Positions 48,201-59,600 of a stretch of DNA of 64,000 nt are shown one piece after another (position 1 is the stretch's first letter; each line of letters starts with the position of its first letter). The stretch covers positions 119,789,116 to 119,853,115 of the forward strand of contig NC_057797.1 in the NCBI RefSeq assembly GCF_018294505.1. Reading direction: 5' to 3'. Source of the DNA: Triticum aestivum. Its lineage: Eukaryota; Streptophyta; Magnoliopsida; Poales; Poaceae. The notes under the pieces are model-generated. The model did not search any database. It was given only the letters and a program-made list of their open reading frames with translations, and was not told the origin of the DNA. The position numbers and the translations under genes were made by a program.

Positions 48201-48502
48201 GGCCGGAGTAGTTGCAGGTGTGATCTCCCGAACACTGTCCGACGGCAGAGTTACGTCATGCTCGTCGTGATTGTGCAGCGCACCTGACAAGGGCTCGAAT
48301 CCGTCGAAGATCAAGTCTCCGCGGATGTCGGCGGTGTAGTTTAAGTTTCCGAACCCGACCTGATGGCCAAGGGCGCAGCTCTCGATCTGCTCCAGATGGC
48401 CAAGTGAGTTGGCCCGTAGTGTGAAGCCGCCGAATACGAAGATCTGTCTGGGGGGAAAACCTCACCCTGGACCGCATCATTACCGATGATCGAAGGAGCC
48501 AT
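45281..48502 (-). pseudogene. Gag-protease of retroelement C
   Basis: A likely start is MAPSIIGNDAVQGEVFPPD at 48502. The reading changes frame at least three times and passes acidic, disordered segments (LDFDSEDIDGMDDDAGEEQE, 47870-47760). The gag core follows (HPLCFIDEVLDHEFPEGFK; GVWIEDFILHIHMARGDDLH; WHWLKSLPENSIGSWEELED, 46960-46650), then a knuckle-like HTHRECWVFKQAGK (about 46140) and a protease-like domain with VLMDGGSGLNLIYQDTVC and LKLKMPGPRGTITVSGNIER. It ends at 45281. No RT follows. Stops at TYV-stop-PPDP, KHSV-stop-DEW, KLC-stop-IHG and DTPK-stop-GNG each fit a single C-to-T change on the coding strand. Confidence 0.7.
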
Positions 48503-48549
48503 CAAGCCTTACGGTGACGGCACAGTGGAACTCTCAATGAAAGCACCAA

Positions 48550-49000
48550 TGTCGGTGTCAAAATCGGTAGATCTCGGGTAGGGGGTCCCGAACTGTGTGT
48601 CTAAGGCGGGTGGTAACAGGAGGTGGGGGACACGATGTTTACCCAGGTTCGGGCCCTCTTGAAGGAGGTAATACCCTACGTCCTGCTTGATTGATCTTGA
48701 TGATATGAGTATTACAAGAGTTGATCTACCACGAGATTGTAGAGGCTAAACCCTAGAAGCTAGCCTATGGTATCATTGTTGTTGTCCTACGGACTAAACC
48801 CTCCGGTTTATATAGACACCGGAGGGGCTAGGGTTACACGGAGTCGGTTACAAGGGAGGAGATCTACATATCCGTATTGCCAAGCTTGCCTTCCACGCCA
48901 AGGAGAGTCCCATCCGGACACGTGACGAAGTCTTCAATCTTGTGTCTTCATAGTCCAATAGTCCGGCTGTCCGGAGAGCCCCTAATCCAGGACTCCCTCA
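48550..49000 (-). repeat. Retroelement C 5' LTR (451 bp)
   Basis: On the minus strand begins TGAGGGAGTCCTGGATTAGG (49000) and ends GACACCGACA (48550). The TATA region TATATAAACC is near 48815. Flanked outside by CACGA (49001-49005), the presumed target duplication; its partner at the far end is lost. Confidence 0.8.
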
Positions 49001-49180
49001 CACGAGGACTCAGCAATCTCACACCCGCGAGATCAAGACTATTTAAGCTTATGGGTAGGATAAGGTAATGAGGTGGAGCTGCAGCAAGCGCTAAGCAAAT
49101 ATGGTGGCTAACATACTCAAATAAGAGCGAGAAGAGAAGCAACACAACGGTCGACAAGCTAGAAGTGATCATCCTAGCCC
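49001..49180. other. Short strip between C and the LTR of D
   Basis: Neither C nor recognisable D LTR. From memory of wheat repeats it resembles part of the TGTAACGCCC-ended family seen at 56615-60010, which would make that element the host of C. This could not be checked here. Confidence 0.35.
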
Positions 49181-50221
49181 CTCCTATGAAGTGTGAGTAG
49201 TTTACCTCAGACCTTCGGGTCCATAGTTAGTAGCTAGATGACTTCTTCTCTCTCTTTGAATATCAATACAAAGTTCTCCCCCTCTCTTGTGGAGATCTAT
49301 TCGATGTAATCTTCTTTTTGCGGTGTGTTTGTTGAGACCGATGAATTGTGGGTTTATGATCAAGTCTATTTATGAATAATATTTGAATCTTCTCTGAATT
49401 CTTTTATGTATGATTGGTTATCTTTGCAAATCTCTTCGAATTATCCGTTTGGTTTGGCCAACTAGATTGGTAGTTCTTGCCATGGGAGAAGTGCTTAGCT
49501 TTGGGTTCGATCTTGCGATGTCCTTTCCAAGTGACAGAAGGGGCAGCAAGGCACGTATTGTATCGTTGCCATCGAGGATAACAAGATGGGGTTTATTTCA
49601 TATTGCATGAATTTATCTCTCTACATCATGTCATCTTGCTTAAGGCGTTACTCTGTTTTTAACTTAATACTCTAGATGCATGCTGGATAGCGGTCGATGA
49701 GTGGAGTAATAGTAGTAGATGCAGAATCGTTTTGGTCTACTTGTCACGGACGTGATGCCTATATACATGATCATGCCTAGATATTCTCATAACTATGCTC
49801 AATTCTGTCAATTGCTCAACAGTAATTTGTTCACCCACCGTAGAATACTTATGCTCTTGAGAGAAGCCACTAGTGAAACCTATGGCTCCTGAGTCTATTC
49901 TCATCATATCAATCTCCATCACTTTAATCTTGCTTTGCTTTTTATGTCGCCTTTACTTTTTACTTTGCATATTTATACCAAAAATACCAAAAATATTATA
50001 TCTATCAGATCTCACTCTCGTAAGTGATCGTGAAGGGATTGACAACCCCTAATCGCGTTGGTTGCAAGTAGCTATCGTTTTGTGCATGTACGAGGGACTT
50101 GAGCGTGGCCTCCTACTGGATTGATACCTTGGTTCTCAAAAACTGAGGGAAATACTTACGCTACTCTGCTGCATCATCCCTTTCTCTTCAGGGAAAACCA
50201 ACGCAAGCCCAAGACATAGCA
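49181..50221 (+). repeat. Retroelement D 5' LTR, right part
   Basis: Starts with TGAAGTGTGAGTAGTTTACC near 49187 and ends CCAAGACATAGCA at 50221. The left part, corresponding to the preserved 3' LTR start, is missing. Confidence 0.65.
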
Positions 50222-50232
50222 AGAAGGATTTC

Positions 50233-50250
50233 TGGCGCCGTTGCCGGGGA
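50233..50250 (+). other. Primer-binding site of D, tRNA-Asp type
   Basis: TGGCGCCGTTGCCGGGGA lies 11 nt after the LTR end, identical to the site in A and E. Confidence 0.85.
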
Positions 50251-50443
50251 GTCTACGCAAAAAGTCAACATACCAAGTACCCATCACAATCCCTATCTCT
50301 CGCATTACATTATTTGCCATTTGCCTCTCGTTTTCCTCTCCCCCACTTCACCCTTGCCGTTTTATTCGCCCTCTCTCTCTATCCTCCCTCTCCTTTCCGC
50401 TTGCCTCTTGTTTGCTTGTGTGCTAGTTTGTTTGCTTGTCGTC

Positions 50444-50980
50444 ATGGCTAGTCCTCTTTCTGCTCCTTTGTCCCCCGAGTTTGAAGTCCTTCACTTCAAA
50501 CAAAAGCAAGGATAAAACTTAAAGGATGCTTGGTTTAGAATGATGGAGTCTTATATTAAATGCACCCTAGAAGTAAATTTCAGAATTTTGCTTCACAACT
50601 TTTATGTTGGGCTTAATATGTCTCATAGACAACTTTTGGATTGTGTTGCCAAAGGCAATTTTATTGAAATTGATCCCAGTATCGCGCATGAAATTATAGA
50701 AGGTATAGTAGGAACTTTACCTCAACAAAAGGGGCCCCATCATACCCAATAGAAAACACAAGTTTTTGAGAAAATTTGCGAAGTAACTAAGATTTTTCTT
50801 GAACCTCTAAAGAGCGTTAGCGTAAATCTTCACCGCATGAATATGTTGATTACTCTTTGCAATAAACGGTTGGATTCTTTAGATCTCAAGATCTCTGAAT
50901 ATGAAGGGAAACGTAAGGAACCTCCTGGATTCAAGCATAACATCGCTAAAAGAATTAAGAATCAAGATGACAATACCTAG
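50444..50980 (+). pseudogene. Short gag remnant of retroelement D
   Basis: Starts MASPLSAPLSPEFEVLHFKQ at 50444. Stops at 50513 and 50750 interrupt it; downstream pieces include LKDAWFRMMESYIKCTLEVN and FEKICEVTKIFLEPLKSVSV, ending KNQDDNT at 50980. The LKDAWFRM motif resembles the start of plant gag. The protein is far shorter than a normal gag. Confidence 0.5.
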
Positions 50981-51909
50981 ATCTATCCTCGCTTTTATGC
51001 CTAGCTAGGGGCGTTAAACGATAGCGCTTGTTGGGAGGCAACCCAATTTTATTTTTATCCCTTGCTTTTTGCTCCTGCTTAGTAATAAATAAATTATTTA
51101 GCCTCTATTTTGGTTGTGTTTTTTGTGTTTAGTTAGTGTTTGTGCCAAGTAGAACCGTTGGGAAGACTTGGGGAAAGTCTTGTTGAACTTGCTGTAAAAA
51201 ACAGAAACTTTAGCGCTCACAAAAACTGCTGTAATTTTTATTTGAAGAGTGATATTTAGTTAATTATTTTTTCAGATGATTAATAGATAAATTCCTCACG
51301 TCCAGCAATTTATTTTAGAATTTTGGGGTTCCAGATCTTGCTCTAGCTACAGATTACTACAGACTGTTCTGTTTTTGACAGATTCTGTTTTTCGTGTGTT
51401 GTTTGCTTATTTTGATGAATCTATGGTTAGTAAAATAGTTTATAATCCATAGAGAAGTTGGAATACAGTAGGTTTAACATCAATATAAATAAATAATGAG
51501 TTCATTACAGTACCTTGAAGTGGTCTTTTGTTTTCTTTCGCTAATGGAGCTCACGAGTTTTCTATTTTGAGTTTTGTGTTGTGAAGTTTTCAAGTTTTGG
51601 GTGAATTCTTTTGATGGATTATGGAACAAGGAGTGGCAAGAGCCTAAGCTTGGGGATGCCCATGGCACCCCCAAGATAATCCAAGGACACCAAAAATTCA
51701 AAGCTTGGGGATGCCCCGGAAGGCATCCCCTCTTTCGTCCACTTCCATCGGTAATTTACTTGGAGCTATATTTTTATTCACCAACATGATATGTGTTTTG
51801 CTTGGAGCGTCTTGTATTATTTTTGTCTTTGTGTCTTAGTATGGCACAATCATCCTTGCTGTACACACCTTTTGAGAGAGCCATACATGAATTAAAATTT
51901 GATAGAATA
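50981..51909 (+). other. Non-coding interior of D
   Basis: AT-rich, no supported ORF. AAGCTTGGGGATGCCC occurs twice near 51644 and 51702, resembling repeated polypurine tracts. Confidence 0.5.
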
Positions 51910-52191
51910 CTCTATGTGCTTCACTTATATCTTTTGAGCTAAGTAGTTTTGCTCTATGTGCTTCACTTATATCTTTTGAGCTAAGTAGTTTTGCTCTATG
52001 TGCTTCACTTATATCTTTTGAGCTATGTAGTTTTGATCTATGTGCTTCACTTATATCTTTTGAGCTATGTAGTTTTGCTCTATGTGCTTCACTTATATCT
52101 TTTGAGCTATGTAGTTTTGCTCTATGTGCTTCACTTATATCTTTTGAGCTAAGTAATTTTGCTCTATGTGCTTCACTTAGATCTTTTAGAG
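51910..52191 (+). repeat. 42-bp tandem repeat, about 6.7 copies
   Basis: Unit CTCTATGTGCTTCACTTATA plus TCTTTTGAGCTAAGTAGTTTTG, starting at 51910, 51952, 51994, 52036, 52078, 52120 and 52162 (partial). Since 42 is a multiple of three, open frames arise on both strands (for example KDISEAHRAKL on the minus strand); these are not genes. Confidence 0.95.
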
Positions 52192-53922
52192 CATGGTGGT
52201 GGATTTGTTTTAAAGAAACTATTGATCTCTCATGCTTCACTTAAATTATTTTGAGAGTCTTAATAGCATGGTAATTTGCTTAATAATAATATGCTTGGTA
52301 TTCAAGATTTGTGAAACTTTCTTTTGAGTGTGTTGAATACTAAGAAAAGATTGAAGCATGATAATTGTTTTGAGATATGGAGGTGATAATATTAAAGTCA
52401 TGCTAGTTGAGTAGTTGTGAATTTAAAGAATACTTGTGTTAAAGTTTGTGATTCCCGTAGCATGCACGTATGGTGAACCGTTATGTGATGAAGTCGGAGC
52501 ATGATTTATTTATTGATTGTCTTCCTTATGAGTGGCGGTCGGGGACGAGCGATGGTCTTTTCCTACCAATCTATCCCCCTAGGAGCATGCGCGTAATACT
52601 TTGCTTTGATAACTTCTAGATTTTTGCAATAAGTATATGAGTTCTTTATGACTAATGTTGAGTCCATGGATCATACGCACTCTCACCCTTCCACCTTTGC
52701 TAGCCTCTCTAATACCGCACATCTTTCGCCGGTATCATACACCTACCATATACCTTCCTCAAAACAACCACCATACCTACCTATTATGGCATTTCCATAG
52801 CCATTCCGAGATATATTGACATGCAACTTTCCACCATCTAGTTCATCATGACACATTCATCATTGTCATATTGCTTAGCATGATCATGTAGTTGACATAG
52901 TATTTGTGGCAAAGCCAACATTCATAATTTTTTCATACTTGCCACTCTTGATTCATTGCATATCCTGGTACATCGTCGGAGGCATCCATATAGAGTCATA
53001 CTTTGTTTTAGAATCGAGTTGTAATCATTGAGTTGTAAATAAATAAAAGTGTGATGATCATCATTTAATGGAGCATCATCCCAATAAAAAAATAAAAAAA
53101 GGAAAAAAAGAAGAAAGGCCAAAGAAAAAAAGAAGGCCCCCCAAAAAGAAAATAAATAAAAACTATCCTTTTACCACACTTGTGCTTCAAAGTAGCACCA
53201 TGATCTTCATAGTAGAGAGTCTCTCATGTTATCACTTTCATATACTAGTGGGAATTTTACATTATAGAACTTGGCTTGTATATTCCAATGATGGGCTTCC
53301 TCAAATTGCCCTAGGTCTTCGTGAGCAAGCAAGTTGGATGCACACCCACTTAGTTTCTTTTTGAGCTTTCATACATTTATAGCTCTAGTGCATCTGTTGC
53401 CTGGCAGCCCCTACTCACTCACATTGATATCTATTGATGGGCATCTCCATAGCCCGGTGATACGCCTAGTTGATGTGAGACTATCTTCCCCTCCTTTTGT
53501 CTTCTCCACAACCACCATCCTATTCCACCTATAGTGCTATATCCATGGCTCACACTCATGTATTGCGTGAAGATTGAAAAAGTTAGAGTATGAAACAATT
53601 GCTTGGCTTGTCATCGGGGTTGTGCATGATTTAAATACTTTGTGTGGTGAAGATGGAGCATAGCCAGACTATATGATTTTGTAGGGATAACTTTCTTTGG
53701 CCATGTTATTTTGAGAAGACATAATTGCTTTGTTAGTATGCTTGAAGTATTATTATTTTTATGTCAATATAAACTTTTGTCTTGAATCTTTCTAATCTGA
53801 ATATTCATATCACAATTAAGAAGATTTGCATTGAAATTATGCCAAGTAGCACTCCACATCAAAAATTCTCTTTTTATCATTTACCTACTCGAGGACGAGC
53901 AGGAATTAAGCTTGGGGATTCC
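52192..53922 (+). other. Non-coding interior of D, right part
   Basis: No ORF of note. The purine-rich run GCTTGGGGATTCC just before 53923 is the polypurine tract of the 3' LTR. Confidence 0.55.
53083..53163. repeat. A/G-rich low-complexity tract
   Basis: About 80 bp of almost pure purine on the plus strand (AATAAAAAAATAAAAAAAGG, then AAGAAGGCCCCCC and AAATAAATAAAA). Simple sequence. Confidence 0.8.
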
Positions 53923-54253
53923 TGATACGTCTCCAACGTATCTATAATTTTTGATTGCTCCATGCTATATTATCTACTGTTTTGGACTATATTGGGCTTT
54001 ATTTTCCACTTTTATATTATTTTTGGGACTAACCTATTAACCGGAGGCCCAACCCAGAATTGCTGTTTTTTTTACCTATTTCAGTGTTTCGGAGAAACAT
54101 AATATCAAACAGAGTCCAAACGGAATAAAACCTTCGGGAACGTGATTTTCTCACCGAACGTGATCCAGGAGACTTGGACCCTACTCCAAGGAGTCAAAGA
54201 GGAGGTCACGAGGGTGGGGGGTGCCCCCCTAGGGCGCGCCCCCTGCCTCGTGG
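53923..54253 (+). repeat. Retroelement D 3' LTR, first 331 bp
   Basis: Begins TGATACGTCTCCAACG and breaks off after a GC-rich block ending CCTCGTGG, where E-family sequence starts. Confidence 0.65.
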
Positions 54254-56614
54254 ATTGAATAAGATCCTTCAATTAAGTTGTCATCGGTGCAAAGCAATAA
54301 AAATTGCTCTCTAAATATGTATAATTGATTGGTGTGGGAGAAATAAGCTTTATACGATCTTGTGATGTGGAAGTAATAAAAGCGACGGACTGCATAATAA
54401 AGGTTCATATCACAAGGGACAATATAAAGTGACATTCTTTCGCATTAGGATTTTGTGCATCCAACCATAAAAGCGCATGGCAACCTCTGCTTCCCTCTGC
54501 GAAGGGCCTATCTTTTATCATTATCTTCTACATTATGCAAGAGTCATGGTGATTTTCACCCTTCCTTTTTACACTTTATCCTTTGGCAAGCACAATATGT
54601 TGGAAAGATCCTGGTATATATGGCTAATTGGATGTGAATTTTCATGAACTATTATTGTTGACATTACCCTTGAGGTAAAACATTGGGAGGCAAGGCTATA
54701 AGCCCCTATCTTTCTTTGTGTCCGATTAAAACTCCACACCCATAAGTATTGCGTGAGTGTCAGCAATTGTGAAAGATTATATGATAGTTGAGTATGTGGA
54801 CTTGCTGAAAAAGCTCTTATACATTGACTCTTTCCTATGTTATGATAAATTGCAATTGCTTCAATGGCCGAGATTGTAGTTTGTTAGTTTTCAATGAAGT
54901 TTACGATTCATACCTGATATTGTGATTGAATTATTACTCTAGCATTAGAGATCATATGACAAAAATTATATAAGTTGCTGTTATAAGAATGATCATGATG
55001 CCCTCATGTCCGTATTTTATTTTTATCGACACCTTCATCTCTAAACATGTGGACATATTTTTCGATTTCGGCTTTTCGCTTGAGGACAAGCGAGGTCTAA
55101 GCTTGGGGGAGTTGATACGTCCATTTTGCATCATGCTTTTATATCGATATTTATTGCATTATGGGTTGTTATTTCACATTATGTCACAATACTTATGGCT
55201 ATTCTCTCTTATTTTACAAGGTTTACATAAGGAGGGAGAATGCCGGCAACTGGAATTCTGGGCTGGAAAAGGAGCAAATATTAGAGACCTATTCTGCACA
55301 ACTCCAAAAGTCCCGAAACTCCATGAAACACCTTATAATAAATAATGAAAAATCCTCGCCAAAGATGAAGACTAGGGGGCCCACACCCTTCTCACGAGGG
55401 TGGGGGGTGCGCCCCCTGCCTCGTGGGCCCCCTGGTGGCTCTCCGATGACCATCTTCTCCTATATGAAGTCTTTCTCTAGAAAAAAAATCGGAAGCAACC
55501 TTTCGGGATGAAACTCCGTTGCCACGAGGCGGAACCTTGGTGGATCCAATCTAGAGCTCCGGCAGAGCTGTTCTGCCGGGGAAACTTCCCTCCCGGAGGG
55601 GGAAATCATCGCCATCGTCATCACCAATGCTCCTCTCATCGGGAGAGGGCAATCTCCATCAACATCTTCATCAGCACCATCTCATCTGAAAACCCTAGTT
55701 CATCTCTTGTATCCGATTCTTGTCTTCAAGTCCGGGATTGGTGCTAGTAGGTTGCTAGTAGTGTTAATTACTCCTTGTAGTTGATGCTAGTTGGTTTAAT
55801 TGGTGGAATATCATATGTTCATATCCTTTATGCATATTAATACCCCTCTGATTATGAACATGTTTATGCTTTGTGAGTAGTTACGTTTGTTCCTGAGGAC
55901 AAGGGAGAAGTCTTGCTATTAGTAGTCATGTGAATTTGGTATTCATTTGATATTTTGATGAGATGTATGTTGTCTAGCCTCTAGTGGTGTTATGTGAACG
56001 TCGACTACATAACACTTCACCATTATTTGGGCCTAGAGGAAGGCATTGGGAAGTAATAAGTAGATGATGGGTTGCTAGAGTGACAGAAGCTTAAACCCTA
56101 GTTTACGCGTTGCTTCGTAAGGGGCTGATTTGGATCCATATGTTTCATGCTATGCTTAGGTTTACCTTAATACTTTTGTTGTAGTTGCGGATGCTTGCAA
56201 TAGAGGTTAATCATAAGTGGGATGCTTGTTCAAGTAAGAACAACACCCAAGCACCGGTCCACCCACATATCAAATTATCAAAGTACCGAATGCGAATCAT
56301 ATGAACGTGATGAAAACTAGCTTGACGATATTCCCATGTGTCCTCGGGAGCGCTTTTCCTTATATAAGAATTTGCCCAGGCTTGTCCTTTGCTACAAAAA
56401 GGATTGGGCCACCTTGCTGCACTTTATTTACTTTTGTTACTTGTTGCTCGTTACAAATTATCTCATTTCAAAACTATCTGTTACCACTTATTTCAGTACT
56501 TGCAGAGAATAGCTTGCTGAAAACCGTTTATCATTTCCTTCTGCTCCTCGTTGGGTTCGACACTCTTACTTATCAAAAGGACTACGATAGATCCCCTATA
56601 CTTGTGGGTCATCA
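54254..56614 (+). mobile_element. Truncated second copy of the E family (3' tail plus LTR)
   Basis: 54254-55112 matches, in reverse, the tail of E around 22560 and below (ATTGAATAAGATCCTTCAAT against ATTGAGTAAGATCCTTCAAG). 55113-56614 is a complete LTR, TGATACGTCC...GTGGGTCATCA (1502 bp), preceded by the polypurine tract AAGCTTGGGGGAGT. All coding parts are lost. Confidence 0.85.
55113..56614 (+). repeat. 3' LTR of the truncated E-family copy
   Basis: Same ends and order as the LTRs at 20194 and 41945, in the opposite orientation. GC-rich block at 55373-55435. Confidence 0.88.
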
Positions 56615-59600
56615 TCCACTTCCCGGACTCCGCCAGAAAGAGACCATCACAGCTACACACGTGGTTGATGCATTTTAATTAAGTCAAGTGTGTCAAGTTT
56701 TCTACAACCGGACATTAACAAATTCCCATCTACTACATAACCGCGGGCATGGCTCTCGAGAGTTTATACCCTGCAGGGGTGTCCCAACCTAGCCCATCAC
56801 AAGCTCACGGTCTGCAAAGACAATCCTCCATCTTGGGACACCCGATCAGACTCGGAATCCCGGTGCATAAGACATTTCGACAATGGTAAAACTAAACCAG
56901 CAAAGCCGCCCGATGTGCCGACATCCCGATAGGAGCTGCACATATCTCGTTCTCAGGGCACACTGGATAGGTCAAGCTACGAGTAAAACCAACCCTCAAG
57001 TTGCCCCGAGGTGGCCCCGCAGGTTGCCTGGTTCGGACCAACACTTAGAGAAGCACTGGCCCGGGGGGGGGGGGGGGTTAAAATAAAGATGACCCTCAGG
57101 AGCACGACTCCCAAGGGAAAAGTAATAGGTTGTTAGGCAAATGTAAAACCAAGGTTGGGCCTTGCTAGAGGAGTTTTATTCAAAGCAAACTGTCAAGAGG
57201 GTCCCATACCCCTCATCGTGTTAGGGACGCAAAATCAAGGAACATAACACCGATATGATGGAAACTAGGGCGGCAAGAGTGGAACAAAACACCAGGCATA
57301 AGTCCAATCCTTCCACCCTTTACCAAGTATATAGATGCATTAATTAAAAATAAGAGATATTGTGATATCCCAACATATCCATGTTCCAACATGGAAAAAA
57401 CTTCAACTTCACCTGCAACTAACAACGCTATAAGAGGGGCTGAGCAAAAGCAGTAACATAGCCAAACAACAGTTTTCTAGGAAGGTGGGTTAGAGGCTTG
57501 ACATGGCAATATGGGAGGCATGATATAACAAGTAGTAGGTAGCGCGACATAGCGGTAGAACGAACAACTAGCAAGCAAAGATAGAAGTGATTTCGAGGGT
57601 ATGGTCATCTTGCTTGAGATCCCACAAGGAAGAAGAATGAGTCAAAGAAGTAGATGACCCAACGTAGTCGAACGAATCCTCACAACTCCGGAACGAAACC
57701 GGAGTTAACGAGAGAAGCAACCCGGAAAGAAGCAAGCAACATAGTACACAACCATCACATAAACATGGAATTATGCACAACCAAGTATGATGCATGTCCG
57801 GTGTAATGGGGCATGGCATGGCAAAGTGCAACAAACAATACTACAAATTAAGTGGAGCTCAATATGCAATGGAGTTGCATATTGACGAAACACCACATTT
57901 GATTATTTAGTTCTCTCTCGTTTATGTACCCAACAATATTAAATGTTATTAAACATGGACAGGGGTGAAGCACAACAAAAATACCTATCTAGGCAAGTTT
58001 AAATGAGGTCGGATATAACAAACAACAAATCCAGAAAATCCCCATGTGCATATTTTGAATTTGGTACTGTTCTGCCCTAAACCATATTTTAGAGTTGTTA
58101 GACAACAAAAGTAAGTGCACCATGTTAAACTAGGCATTTTCTACCCATTTACATATATAATTTATTAAATTCGGAGCTACGGTTAATAAGTTATGAAATA
58201 AATCATTTTAGCATGGCATATGAGCAAATTTAATAGAACACCATGTTTAAACATTTTAAACATGGTTGAAAGTTGCAAATTATGAAACTAGACAAAATTC
58301 TAAGCATTTTTCATATATAAGTTATTTACATATGATGCACGGTTGTGAAGTTATTATATGCATGTTGTCCAGGGGTTTTTCTGCAAATCTGCTACCTCTA
58401 AAAAAATAGGCAAATTTGTTCGCAAAAAAAAACAGTCTCGGGCCGAATCTAGAGGGGCTAGTGACTGCTCACATTGGGTCAAGCCCAAGCTGATGGAAAG
58501 GCCAAGCAGGCCGGCTGGGTGAGGAGGCCCGCTGGGCCTTGCGATCTAGCACGGGAGGCCCAACGAGGCTGGGTCAACAAGCGCCGGTCGTGGCTTGGAG
58601 AGGCAGGGCACGATCAACATGACCACGGCCATGATGAGCAGAGATTGACCCGGTTGCAGAGGAGGCAGGAATAGGGGCACTCGGCGAGGAAGATGGCCGG
58701 CGCGGCGATCTGGATGCGGAAACGGGGCCTTGCTGCCAGGAACCGGCCGGGAACGGGCCAGGGCGGCGGAGGAAGGCGACGGCAGGGGTCAGGGCACATC
58801 TCGTCCTCCTGCTCGAAGCAGAGGAAGCAGGGGAATCAGAGGCCGGCAACGAGGGATGCTGGGTCGCGAGGCGGTGGCGCTCAGGCAGACGGGAGGAGCG
58901 GGCGCGAGGGCTTCCCTCCCTGGAACGAGGCGGAGGCGACGGGAACCTCCAGGAGCTCCGTGGCCGGCAGGCTCCTACAAAACAACGGCGTCGTGATACC
59001 GTCAGAGGGAGCGAGAGAGAAGAAGTGGAGGAAGGAAGGAGAGGGGCGACGGGGCTGGTCCTGCTGGTATTGCCCCGGCGAGGGGCAACGGGTGGTGATG
59101 GAGCTCTGACATGGAGCTGCTGCTACGCGGGTCAACGGGGAAGCAACATCCATGGGGATCAGGAGGAGGAGCGGGGTTGGTCATGCATGGAAAATAGAGG
59201 GGGTGGGTGCCGACGGATCTGGGTGATGTGATGGGGAGTAGTGGCGGTGGCTGAGAGGATCCCTAGGAAATAGGGTTAGGTCCAAAATGGACTAGGGATA
59301 GACTATATATATGGAAAGGAGGGAAGTTTGGATCTTCCGATCGAAATCTGACGGACGAGAATAAATAGGCTAGGGAGTCTAAAAAAGAAAATGGAGATGT
59401 TTTATAGATGTTTGGGGATGATCTGGACCCATTGGTAACGACAGAGCGGGTCGGGTTCGGGACAGTTTCGGACATGGGCGAGGGGTCGATGCACTGTGCA
59501 AAGAGGGAATAGGTAGTTTGACAAGAGGGAATCTAAAACCCAGTTGGTCTCGGAATGGTCAACGAAAGTGAGGGGTTTGATGGGCTCAGAAAAGAGAGAG

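Larger units (their letters stand above)
19344..49000 (-). mobile_element. Retroelement C: Tat-like gypsy, gag-protease only, interrupted by E
   Basis: Read on the minus strand: 5' LTR 49000-48550, gag-protease pseudogene 48502-45281, non-coding 45280-44185, and an oppositely oriented coiled-coil ORF on the plus strand (19349-20188 and 43463-44184). RT, RNase H and integrase are missing, and the 3' LTR was lost at the junction with the Angela LTR at 19343. E is inserted at 20194-43457 with the near-identical duplication GTTGC/GCTGC. Native length between these ends is about 6.4 kb. Confidence 0.7.
49181..54253 (+). mobile_element. Retroelement D: Sabrina-like non-autonomous gypsy, truncated at both ends
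   Basis: Contains the end of a 5' LTR (to 50221), a tRNA-Asp primer site, a short broken gag, a long non-coding interior with tandem repeats, and the first 331 bp of the 3' LTR (TGATACGTCTCCAACG, 53923). The LTR start and interior match what I remember of the Sabrina/WHAM group. No protease, RT or integrase is present, so it depended on another element. Confidence 0.6.

Noticed and set aside
51836..52240. 134-aa minus-strand ORF with a repeated KDISEAHRAKL peptide
   Set aside because: Produced by the 42-bp tandem repeat; the repeat is also open on the plus strand and lies in the non-coding interior of D.
58474..59231. GC-rich cluster of ORFs that could be a host exon
   Set aside because: No domain, splice structure or similarity was recognised, and the cluster sits inside the TGTAACGCCC-ended repeat.
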